A stretch of 6,034 bases of DNA from an uncultured Muribaculaceae bacterium (GTDB lineage: Bacteria > Bacteroidota > Bacteroidia > Bacteroidales > Muribaculaceae), in contig CANRZQ010000180.1 in the NCBI GenBank assembly GCA_947644475.1, positions 1 to 6,034 on the forward strand, read 5' to 3'. The notes below the pieces were generated by a model, which saw only the letters and a list, made by a program, of their open reading frames with translations, was not told the DNA's origin and searched no databases. The position numbers and the translations under genes are program-made. Positions 1 to 5,886 of this stretch are shown here, piece after piece. Numbering within the stretch: position 1 is the first letter of the stretch; each line of letters opens with the position of its first letter.

Positions 1-856
1 GATTCTTCTTGTGCGGCATTATCGACGAGCCGGTGGTGAGTTCGTCGGGGAAGGATACGAATCCGAAGTTGCCGCACATCCACATGCACACATCCATGGC
101 CAGATGGCCGAGCGTGGATGCTATGGCGGAGATGGCCATGGCGGCGGCGCGTTCGGTCTTGCCGCGCGACATCTGGGCCGCAACTGCGTTGAAGTGCATG
201 GTCGAGAACCCGAGCAGGCGCGTGGTCATCTCGCGGTCGAGGGGAAACGACGAGCCGTAGCCGGCCGCCGAGCCGAGCGGATTCTGGTCGGCGATGTTGT
301 ATGCGGCCACGAGCATGTGCATATCGTCGGCAAGAGCCTCGGCATAGGCTCCGAACCATAGGCCGAACGACGACGGCATGGCCACTTGCAGGTGGGTGTA
401 GCCGGGCATGAGCACATCCTTGTGCTGCTCGCTCAGTGCTTGCAGGCGCAGGAAGAGGCGCTCCACGGCGGCGGCCATATCTTTAATTTGGCGGCGCATG
501 AAGAGTTTGAGGTCGACAAGCACTTGGTCGTTGCGCGAGCGGCCGGAATGTATTTTCTTGCCGATGTCGCCCAGTTTCTCGGTGAGCATGAATTCCACTT
601 GCGAGTGCACGTCTTCCACGCCGGGGTCAATCCGGAACTCGCCGCTGTCGATCACGCCGGCTATTTCCTCGAGGGCGGCGAGCAGGGCGGTAAGTTCGTG
701 GTGAGTGAGCAGCCCGATTGACTCGAGCATTAGGATATGGGCCATAGAGCCTTCCACGTCGTGGCGCGCGAGCAGCAGGTCGAGTTCGCGGTCGCGGCCC
801 ACGGTAAATTCTTCTATCATTTTGTCGGGCTCGAAGCCCTTGCTCCATAGTTTCAT
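1..856 (-). CDS. argH: Argininosuccinate lyase, N-terminal 285 residues (cut by left window edge)
   Basis: Last enzyme of arginine synthesis: splits argininosuccinate into arginine and fumarate in the cytoplasm, as a homotetramer of the fumarase/aspartase superfamily. The frame is open from ATG at 856-854 to the left edge. Visible family motifs are EDVHSQVE (residues 81-88), HSGRSRNDQ (103-111), PGYTHLQ with the conserved Thr-His pair (154-155), and the superfamily signature GSSIMPHKKN (276-285), whose serine pair includes the catalytic residue of the mobile loop. The window ends exactly after the Asn of this signature. Family members are about 450 residues, so roughly a third (the C-terminal part) is missing because of the window edge, not because the gene is broken. 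It follows the deacylase gene after a 23-base gap (857-879), the loosest junction in the operon apart from the argC/argD spacer. No Shine-Dalgarno sequence is visible, as is usual in Bacteroidetes. The identification is very secure. Confidence 0.97.
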   Translation of the reverse strand, partial: MKLWSKGFEPDKMIEEFTVGRDRELDLLLARHDVEGSMAHILMLESIGLLTHHELTALLAALEEIAGVIDSGEFRIDPGVEDVHSQVEFMLTEKLGDIGKKIHSGRSRNDQVLVDLKLFMRRQIKDMAAAVERLFLRLQALSEQHKDVLMPGYTHLQVAMPSSFGLWFGAYAEALADDMHMLVAAYNIADQNPLGSAAGYGSSFPLDREMTTRLLGFSTMHFNAVAAQMSRGKTERAAAMAISAIASTLGHLAMDVCMWMCGNFGFVSFPDELTTGSSIMPHKKN

Positions 857-879
857 AGTGGGTGATGATATTTAGGGAA

Positions 880-1944
880 TCACAGGATTCCTGTGTGTCC
901 TAAGGTTAGAATCATTTTTGTGTAAAAAGCCGGAGCGGCGGCCAGTTCGTCGATGCGGATATATTCGTCGGCGCGGTGAGAGCGCGATGAGTCGCCGGGG
1001 CCTATCTTCACCGACGCGAACGGCATGAGCGACATGTCGGATGTGGTGGGCGACACAAACGGCTCGCCTCCAAGTGCCGCGGCTGCGCGCACGAGCGGAT
1101 GCGACGGGCTTATTGCCGAGGCGCGGACGCGTGTCGACCTCGGCACGGCCTTGGTGTAAGGGCTTACGGCGGCTTGCAGCATGGCGGCGGTGGCCTCGTT
1201 GGAGAAAGCGTCGGTGGCGCGCACATCCACCACCCAGCGGCATGTGTCGGGGATTACGTTGTGGCGGCTTCCGGCCTCAATCTGCGTGATGTTGAGGGTG
1301 ACGGGCCCCAGCATGGAAGACTCGGCCGGGAACCGGTACTGGCGCAGGGCGTCGATGTCGGCCATGGCGCGGTAGATGGCATTGATGCCTTCGGCGCGGG
1401 CGGCGTGGCCTGCCTCGCCTGTGGTGGTGCAGTCGAGCACGACGAGGCCGCGCTCGCCCACGGCAGGCTGCATCCCCGTGGGCTCGCCCACTATGGCGGC
1501 GTCGATTCTGATGCCCTCGGCCTCCAAGGCCGGAAACAGGGCGCGCATGCCTCCCTCGCCGCCCACCTCTTCCTCGGCCGATATGGCAAGCAGGAGGTTG
1601 AACGGCAGTGTTTCGCCAAGCAGGCCGGCAAATGTGCTGCACAGGCTGACAACCGAGGCTCCGGCATCGTTGGAGCCGAGTCCGTAGATTTTTCCGTCGG
1701 CTTCGAGGGGCGTGTACGGGTCGATGGTGTAGGATTCGGCGGGGCCTACGGTGTCGTGGTGGGAGTTGAGCATGAGGGTGGGCAGGCCGGGATTGTAGGG
1801 GCGGGAGAGCGCCCACACGTTGTTGCCGGTGCGGCGAGGCACGGCTCCGTGGGCGGCGAGCCACTGCTCTATTATCGATGCGGTGGCATGCTCGCGGCGC
1901 GACAGCGAGGGGGTGGCTATGAGTGAGCGCAGCAGTGCGATCAT
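880..1944 (-). CDS. argE: M20-family N-acyl-citrulline/N-acyl-ornithine deacylase (ArgE role)
   Basis: Predicted zinc-dependent amidohydrolase of the M20 (ArgE/DapE/ACY1) family, 354 residues. All metal and catalytic positions are visible: HxD at His62/Asp64 (in SHHDTVGP), Asp93 (in GLGSNDAGAS), the Glu125-Glu126 pair (in SAEEEVGG; first the general base, second a metal ligand), Glu154 (in VGEPT), and a C-terminal His323 (in SRSHRADEY). The middle segment with GEAGHAA (about 170-280) fits the lid/dimerisation domain. The ATG at 1944-1942 overlaps the argB stop (ATGA). Because the operon carboxylates nothing before acyl transfer but carbamoylates N-acyl-ornithine directly, the likely substrate is N-acyl-citrulline, probably N-succinyl-citrulline, giving free citrulline for ArgG. 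That substrate is inferred from context and from Bacteroides fragilis. From sequence alone the enzyme could equally be called a DapE-like desuccinylase or acetylornithine deacetylase; operon position argues strongly for the arginine role. Confidence 0.88.
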   Translation of the reverse strand: MIALLRSLIATPSLSRREHATASIIEQWLAAHGAVPRRTGNNVWALSRPYNPGLPTLMLNSHHDTVGPAESYTIDPYTPLEADGKIYGLGSNDAGASVVSLCSTFAGLLGETLPFNLLLAISAEEEVGGEGGMRALFPALEAEGIRIDAAIVGEPTGMQPAVGERGLVVLDCTTTGEAGHAARAEGINAIYRAMADIDALRQYRFPAESSMLGPVTLNITQIEAGSRHNVIPDTCRWVVDVRATDAFSNEATAAMLQAAVSPYTKAVPRSTRVRASAISPSHPLVRAAAALGGEPFVSPTTSDMSLMPFASVKIGPGDSSRSHRADEYIRIDELAAAPAFYTKMILTLGHTGIL

Positions 1945-2705
1945 CGGCGTATGGTTGTGCCCGAGGGGCTGTTGAGCGCCGAGGCGTGTTTTATCACCAC
2001 GCTTTCCACGCCGGCGTCGATGGAGGCGAAAGCGTTGTCGATTTTGGGAATCATCCCTTTGCTTATGATGCCCGAGGCACGCAGCATGGCATAGTCGAGG
2101 GGGCGTATATCCTTGATGAGCGAGTCGGGATTGCTGATGTCGGCCATCACACCCGGCATCTCGAAGCAGTAGATGAGCCTCGACGGGGCTATTTTCGAAG
2201 CGGCCACAGCCACGGCCGAGGCCACTGAGTCGGCGTTGCAGTTGAGCAGCGAGCCATGGCCATCGTGGGTGATGGCGCAGAACACGGGCACGATTCCGGA
2301 GCGGAGCAGCGTGGCGATAAGGCTGCCGTCGACCTCTGCGATGTCGCCCACGTATCCGTAGTCGACCGGCTCGGGCGCCCGGCGGCGGGCGCGTATCACG
2401 CCGGCATCTGCGCCCGATAGGCCCATCGCGTTGCAGCCGGCGGCCTGGAGCATGGCCACGATGCGCTTGTTCACAAGCCCGGCATAGACCATTGTGGCCA
2501 CATCGAGCATCTCGCGCGAGGTCACGCGCCGGCCTTCAATCATCTGCGTCTCCACGCCGAGCCGTCCGGCAAGGCGCGTGGCTTCCTTGCCTCCGCCGTG
2601 CACCAGGATTTTCTGTCCCGGCATGGCCGCGAAGTCGGCTATGAACTGAGCCAGCGCGTCGGGGCTGTCGACAACGTTGCCGCCTATCTTTACAATATTA
2701 ATCAT
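1941..2705 (-). CDS. argB: N-acyl-glutamate kinase (acetylglutamate kinase family)
   Basis: Phosphorylates the gamma-carboxylate of N-acetyl- (here probably N-succinyl-) glutamate with ATP, the second step of the pathway. The protein is 254 residues, close to the 258 of the E. coli enzyme. It shows the amino-acid-kinase fold motifs: KIGGN (6-10), the nucleotide/phosphate glycine loop VHGGGKEA (35-42), GLSGADAG (95-102), LNCNADS (154-160) in the substrate/ATP region, and SKGMIPKID (215-223). The chosen start is the ATG at 2705-2703: it places KIGG at the normal distance from the N-terminus and overlaps the argF' stop in an ATGA. The same frame is open further upstream to 2945, but that 80-residue Arg-rich stretch lies inside argF' and does not resemble the family. 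The protein lacks the N-terminal helix typical of arginine-inhibited hexameric kinases, so it is probably an E. coli-like form not inhibited by arginine (inference). Confidence 0.95.
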   Translation of the reverse strand: MINIVKIGGNVVDSPDALAQFIADFAAMPGQKILVHGGGKEATRLAGRLGVETQMIEGRRVTSREMLDVATMVYAGLVNKRIVAMLQAAGCNAMGLSGADAGVIRARRRAPEPVDYGYVGDIAEVDGSLIATLLRSGIVPVFCAITHDGHGSLLNCNADSVASAVAVAASKIAPSRLIYCFEMPGVMADISNPDSLIKDIRPLDYAMLRASGIISKGMIPKIDNAFASIDAGVESVVIKHASALNSPSGTTIRR

Positions 2706-3652
2706 AGCGACTCGAGCATGCGTTTGAGTACGGTCTGGGCGGAAATCTCGCGGTTGGCGGCCTCGGGAATCACAATCGAGCGGGGCGATTCTATCACGTC
2801 GTCGGTCACTATCATGTTCCGGCGCACGGGCAGGCAGTGCATGAAGAAGGCGTTGTCGGTGAGTGCCATTTTTGCGCTGTCTACGGTCCAGGAGCGGTCG
2901 GTCGACAGCACGCGCCCGTAGTTGGGGCCGGAATACGCGCTCCAATTCTTTGCGTAGATAAAGTCGGCGCCTTCAAAGGCCCGGGCCTGGTCGTAGTCGA
3001 CACGTGCGTTGCCCGCAAACTCGGGGGCGAGTTCGTAGCCCTCGGGGTGGGTTATCACAAAGTCGTAGCCGGTGGCGTTCATCCACTCGGCAAACGAGTT
3101 GGGCACGGCCTGAGGCAGGGCACGGGGATGGGGGGCCCATGTCAGCACAATCTTGGGCCGGGGCTTGGTCTTGAATTCCTCGATGGTGATGAGGTCGGCG
3201 AAACTCTGCAAGGGGTGCCGCGTGGCGGCTTCCATTGAGAATACAGGCCGGCCTGAATATTTCACAAACTGGCTGATAACGCGCTCCTCATAGTCTTCTT
3301 TTTTGTCTTTGAGGCCTGCGAAGGCGCGCACGCCTATAATGTCGCAGTAGGAAGCCATCACGGGTATGGCCTCGAGCAGATGCTCGACCTTGTCGCCGTC
3401 CATCACCACGCCGCGCTCGGTCTCGAGTTTCCACGCGCCCTGGTTCACATCGAGCACCATTACGTTCATCCCCAGGTTCATGGCCGCTTTCTGTGTGGAG
3501 AGGCGTGTGCGGAGGCTGGAATTGAAAAAGAGCATGAGCAGCGTCTTGTTTTCGCCAAGATGCTTGAAGGCGAAGCGGTTGGCCTTTATTTCCAAGGCTT
3601 CTTTCACGGCCGCGTCGAGCGGGCCTATGTCGTTGACAGAGAGAAAGTTCAT
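2702..3652 (-). CDS. argF': N-acyl-ornithine carbamoyltransferase, Bacteroides N-succinylornithine type
   Basis: Transfers the carbamoyl group of carbamoyl phosphate to N-succinyl-ornithine (or N-acetyl-ornithine), making N-acyl-citrulline; this replaces ordinary ornithine carbamoyltransferase in Bacteroidetes. The 316-residue protein has the carbamoyl-phosphate motif SLRTR (46-50), NQGAWKLE (70-77), a conserved Arg in GVRAF (Arg109), HPLQ (146-149), AKNW (234-237, Lys235) and HCLP (272-275). As recalled, it aligns nearly end to end with the B. fragilis enzyme and not with classical ArgF/OTC. The residue equivalent to B. fragilis Pro90, the known succinyl-versus-acetyl switch (Glu92 in Xanthomonas), is Val89 here, in GDKVEHLLE (see findings). 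Start ATG at 3652-3650, 3 bases after the argD stop; its TGA overlaps the argB ATG. The catalytic family is secure. Succinyl preference is likely from overall similarity but not proven. Confidence 0.94.
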   Translation of the reverse strand: MNFLSVNDIGPLDAAVKEALEIKANRFAFKHLGENKTLLMLFFNSSLRTRLSTQKAAMNLGMNVMVLDVNQGAWKLETERGVVMDGDKVEHLLEAIPVMASYCDIIGVRAFAGLKDKKEDYEERVISQFVKYSGRPVFSMEAATRHPLQSFADLITIEEFKTKPRPKIVLTWAPHPRALPQAVPNSFAEWMNATGYDFVITHPEGYELAPEFAGNARVDYDQARAFEGADFIYAKNWSAYSGPNYGRVLSTDRSWTVDSAKMALTDNAFFMHCLPVRRNMIVTDDVIESPRSIVIPEAANREISAQTVLKRMLESL

Positions 3653-3655
3653 GAT

Positions 3656-4798
3656 TTATTGATTTAGCAAATCGGTGAAAGCGTTGAGGAAGATGTCGGC
3701 GTCGGGCTTGGTGAGCGACAAGGCCGGCAGCAGGCGCACAGTGTGTTCTCCGGCTCCGCCTGTGAAGATGTGGCGGTCGAAAAGCAGACGGCGGCGCATC
3801 TCGGCCCCGCTGCCTGTGAGTTCGATGCCAATCATTAGCCCCCGGCCGCGCACATCGCTTATCTTATCGGGGTGGAGCGCGGCAAGCCTGCGCAGTTCGG
3901 CAAGCAGATATGAGCCTGTGGCGGCGGCATTTTCAACGAGGCTCTCATCGCCTATGACATCGAGCACGGCTATGGCGGCGGCACAGCCAAGATGGTTGCC
4001 GCCGAAGGTGGTGCCGAGCATCCCTTTCACCGCCTTGAAAGCAGGCGAGATTAGCACCGCCCCCATGGGAAAACCGTTGGCGATGCCCTTGGCGCAGGTT
4101 ATCAGGTCGGGGCGTATGCCGGCATGCTGATGGGCGAAGAACAGGCCGGTGCGTCCGTAGCCCGACTGTATCTCGTCGAGGATAAGCACTGTGCCGTATC
4201 TGTCGCATAGCGTGCGCAGTGAGCGCATGAAATCGTCTGAAACCATGCGTATTCCGGCCACGCCTTGTATTCCTTCCGCTATCACGGCGGCGAATTCACC
4301 GGTGGAAAGTTTTTCCTCCACGGCCTCGATATTGCCGAGCGTCACAAATTCTACATTGGCCGTGGCATTGAACGGCGCACGGATTCTGGCATTGTCGGTG
4401 GCGGCCACGGCACCGGATGTACGGCCGTGAAAGGCGCGGTCGAAGGCCAGTATTTTTGCGCGTCCGGTGTGGAACGATGCCAGTTTCATGGCGTTCTCGT
4501 TGGCCTCGGCTCCGGAGTTGCACAGGAAGAGGGAATAGTCGGCGTAGCCCGACGCCGCCCCGAGTTTTTCGGCGAGGCGCGTTTGCAGCGAGTTCTCAAC
4601 CGAATTGGAGTAGAAGCCGAGACGTGCCGCCTGCGTGGCTATGGCCTCGACATATCGGGGATGTGCATGACCTATGGAAATCACGGCATGTCCGCCGTAG
4701 AGGTCGAGATATTCAGAGCCGTCGGCGGTGAACACGCGCGACCCCCGGCCGCATACCGGCTCCACGGGATATAGGGAATATACGTCGAAAAGTTTCAA
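3656..4798 (-). CDS. argD: N-acyl-ornithine aminotransferase (acetylornithine aminotransferase family), TTG start
   Basis: PLP-dependent class-III aminotransferase that converts N-acyl-glutamate semialdehyde to N-acyl-ornithine using glutamate as amino donor. The 380-residue protein shows LYGGHAVISIGHAHP (33-47), the phosphate-cup motif NSGAEANENA (94-103), FHGRT (123-127), LDEIQSGYGRTG (207-218) with the cofactor-ring Asp208, the Schiff-base Lys237 in CAKGIANGFP, and TTFGGNH (263-269), which closes over the PLP phosphate. The start is TTG at 4798-4796: it gives MKLFDVY, the usual N-terminus of Bacteroides ArgD. The frame upstream reaches a TGA at 4918-4916 with no ATG or GTG, and the first internal Met is residue 104, inside the cofactor site. 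The gene follows the repeat spacer and is 3 bases from argF'. Related enzymes sometimes also serve lysine synthesis (DapC), but context supports arginine. Confidence 0.95.
   Translation of the reverse strand: MKLFDVYSLYPVEPVCGRGSRVFTADGSEYLDLYGGHAVISIGHAHPRYVEAIATQAARLGFYSNSVENSLQTRLAEKLGAASGYADYSLFLCNSGAEANENAMKLASFHTGRAKILAFDRAFHGRTSGAVAATDNARIRAPFNATANVEFVTLGNIEAVEEKLSTGEFAAVIAEGIQGVAGIRMVSDDFMRSLRTLCDRYGTVLILDEIQSGYGRTGLFFAHQHAGIRPDLITCAKGIANGFPMGAVLISPAFKAVKGMLGTTFGGNHLGCAAAIAVLDVIGDESLVENAAATGSYLLAELRRLAALHPDKISDVRGRGLMIGIELTGSGAEMRRRLLFDRHIFTGGAGEHTVRLLPALSLTKPDADIFLNAFTDLLNQ
4796..4798 (-). other. TTG initiation codon of argD
   Basis: The codon that aligns with the normal family N-terminus is TTG, not ATG. 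No in-frame ATG or GTG lies between it and the in-frame TGA at 4918-4916. The sequence just before it is pyrimidine-rich (CTCCCAC on the coding strand), with no purine-rich ribosome-binding sequence, unlike the coupled starts elsewhere in the operon. Every other complete or visible start in this window is ATG. A weak start directly after a repeat/hairpin spacer could lower or regulate argD translation; that is inference. Confidence 0.8.
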
Positions 4799-4811
4799 AG
4801 TGGGAGATTTT

Positions 4812-4875
4812 GGAGTTTGGGAGTTTGGGAGTTTGGGAGTTTGGAAGGGTAGGAGTTGAGAAGTTTGGAAGATGG
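4812..4875 (+). repeat. Tandem octamer array, unit GGAGTTTG
   Basis: Four perfect, back-to-back copies of GGAGTTTG occupy 4812-4819, 4820-4827, 4828-4835 and 4836-4843. Four degenerate copies continue in exact 8-base register: GAAGGGTA (4844-4851), GGAGTTGA (4852-4859), GAAGTTTG (4860-4867) and GAAGATGG (4868-4875). On the coding strand of the operon it reads as a pyrimidine- and A-rich repeat (CAAACTCC). The unit is too short and has no spacers, so it is a microsatellite-like tandem repeat and not a CRISPR. Perfect copies lie nearest argD, consistent with recent slippage expansion at that end. Confidence 0.9.
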
Positions 4876-4917
4876 GAAATATCTTCCCAACCCCCCACTT
4901 TCCAACTCCCCAACTTC
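4844..4917 (-). other. Predicted imperfect RNA/DNA hairpin in the argC/argD spacer
   Basis: Two perfect 7-base stems can be drawn in the transcript orientation. The inner one is GGAAGAT (4887-4881) with ATCTTCC (4873-4867) around a 7-base loop, extended by two T-A pairs after a single bulged G. The outer one is GGAGTTG (4909-4903) with CAACTCC (4858-4852). Between the stems, AAGT (4900-4897) can pair with ACTT (4864-4861), leaving a G-rich bulge on one side. The hairpin ends about 50 bases before the argD TTG. It could be an mRNA-stability or attenuation element or merely a by-product of the facing repeats. It lacks a U-tract, so it is not a standard terminator. Confidence 0.55.
4886..4917 (-). 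repeat. Opposing degenerate octamer array (GGAGTTGG-like)
   Basis: Read on the minus strand, this segment divides into four 8-base units: GAAGTTGG (4917-4910), GGAGTTGG (4909-4902), AAAGTGGG (4901-4894) and GGGTTGGG (4893-4886). They resemble the plus-strand octamers of 4812-4875 but on the opposite strand, so the two arrays face each other. The units are degenerate, so the register is less certain than in the perfect array. Confidence 0.65.
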
Positions 4918-4923
4918 ACAGTT

Positions 4924-5886
4924 TTAAAATGCTGATGCTTTGAGGCGAAGGCCTGTGTCTTCGGGGAAGCCGGACATGATGTTGAAGTTCTGCACGGCCT
5001 GGCCTGATGCGCCTTTGAGGAGGTTGTCGATGGCGCAGACGGCCATTAGCCGCGAGCCATGCTTTTCAAGCGAGATAACGGCCTTGTTGGTGTTTACAGC
5101 CTGTTTGAGGTCGACGGGGCGGTCGAGGACATGGGTGAATGGCGCATCGCGGTAGAAGTTGCGGTAGATGGCCTCGGCCTCTTCTTGCGTGAGCGACGAG
5201 GCTATATGGCAAATCACGAAGATGCCGCGGGGGAAGTCGCCGCGCACGGGCACAAAGTTGATGTCAAAGCCGCCGTCGGGCTGCAACTTGCCGAGGGTGC
5301 GGTTTATCTCGGCGAGATGCTGGTGTTCGAAAGCCTTGTAGACCGACATGTTGTTGTTGCGCCAGGAGAAGTGAGTGGTTGCTCCGGGCTTCACTCCGGC
5401 TCCGGTCGAGCCGGTGATTCCCGTCACCGATACGTCGCCGCGGAGGTTGGCCGTGGCTGCCAGAGGCGCCAGGGCCAGCTGTATGGCTGTGGCGAAACAA
5501 CCCGGGTTGGCCACAAGCCGCGCCGAGGCAATGCGGCAGCGGTTCACCTCGGGCAGGCCGTAGACGTATCCTGCCGACTCGTCGCGGAAATCCTGCGCCA
5601 GGTCTATCACCATAAGGCCGTCGGGCAGGGCGTTTTCCTGCCAGAAGCGTGCGCTGGCGCCGTGGCCTTGGCATAGAAACACGGCATCGACAGAGGCGAG
5701 GTCGGCCGTGTCGGAGAAACGCAGGGCGGTGTCGCCGGCGAGGCCTTCGTGCACGTCGGCCACGCGGTTGCCGGCGTTGGAGGCGGAGTGTACCCACGCT
5801 ATTTCGGCCCGGGGATGGTTGATGAGTATGCGGATAAGTTCGCCGGCGGTGTATCCGGCGCCTCCTATTATGCCTATGCGTTTCAT
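4924..5886 (-). CDS. argC: N-acyl-gamma-glutamyl-phosphate reductase
   Basis: NADPH-dependent reductase converting N-acetyl- (probably N-succinyl-) glutamyl phosphate to the semialdehyde, the third step of the pathway. The 320-residue protein opens with a Rossmann dinucleotide-binding motif, IGIIGGAGYTAGEL (4-17), and has the catalytic cysteine Cys130 in the family signature ANPGCFATA (126-134), GITGSTGAG (156-164), the conserved active-site histidine region EHQHLAEI (187-194, His190), and VPVRGDFPRGIF (212-223). Length is normal for the shorter type-2-like ArgC of Bacteroidetes. Start ATG at 5886-5884 sits in an ATGA overlap with the argG stop and puts the glycine motif at the usual N-terminal position. 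The TAA stop at 4926-4924 is followed by the repeat spacer. It appears intact. Confidence 0.97.
   Translation of the reverse strand: MKRIGIIGGAGYTAGELIRILINHPRAEIAWVHSASNAGNRVADVHEGLAGDTALRFSDTADLASVDAVFLCQGHGASARFWQENALPDGLMVIDLAQDFRDESAGYVYGLPEVNRCRIASARLVANPGCFATAIQLALAPLAATANLRGDVSVTGITGSTGAGVKPGATTHFSWRNNNMSVYKAFEHQHLAEINRTLGKLQPDGGFDINFVPVRGDFPRGIFVICHIASSLTQEEAEAIYRNFYRDAPFTHVLDRPVDLKQAVNTNKAVISLEKHGSRLMAVCAIDNLLKGASGQAVQNFNIMSGFPEDTGLRLKASAF

Larger units (their letters stand above)
4799..4923. repeat. Non-coding argC/argD spacer: low-complexity inverted octamer arrays
   Basis: This 125-base interval is the only sizeable non-coding stretch in the window. It has strong strand asymmetry: the left part is G/T/A-rich on the plus strand, the right part is C-rich on the plus strand, so the two halves are approximate inverted copies meeting near 4876-4885. 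Short ORFs across it are repetitive (Leu-Pro-Asn-Ser/Thr-like) because an 8-base period shifts frame each unit, and I do not consider them coding. I see no Bacteroidetes-type promoter (TAnnTTTG preceded by a -33 TTTG) on the minus strand, and no run of T after the hairpin to make an intrinsic terminator. Confidence 0.85.

Noticed and set aside
857..879. Possible promoter or regulatory site in the gap before argH
   Set aside because: Only 23 bases, with no recognisable -7/-33 elements or inverted repeat. It looks like a simple intergenic gap.
1099..1926. Long plus-strand open frame (275 codons) opposite the deacylase gene
   Set aside because: It is the antisense shadow of a gene with intact catalytic motifs. 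The peptide is Gly/His/Val-rich with no recognisable domain, as expected opposite GC-rich third positions.
2706..2945. 80-residue upstream extension of the argB frame
   Set aside because: It lies wholly inside argF', is Arg-rich without homology, and the ATG at 2705 both fits the kinase N-terminus and forms the ATGA overlap.
4812..4875. CRISPR-like array
   Set aside because: Units are 8 bases and contiguous, with no unique spacers and no cas genes nearby.
4844..4917. Rho-independent terminator between argC and argD
   Set aside because: The hairpin is imperfect and is followed on the coding strand by C/A-rich repeats and not a T run. Genes of the same pathway continue directly downstream.
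4713..4919. Short minus-strand frame through the spacer giving a repetitive Leu-Pro-Asn-Ser/Thr peptide
   Set aside because: It is produced by the octamer repeat, runs into argD in the wrong frame, and has no independent support as a protein.
5059..5676. Plus-strand open frame (205 codons) opposite argC
   Set aside because: Antisense shadow of argC. No family resemblance and no separate start context.
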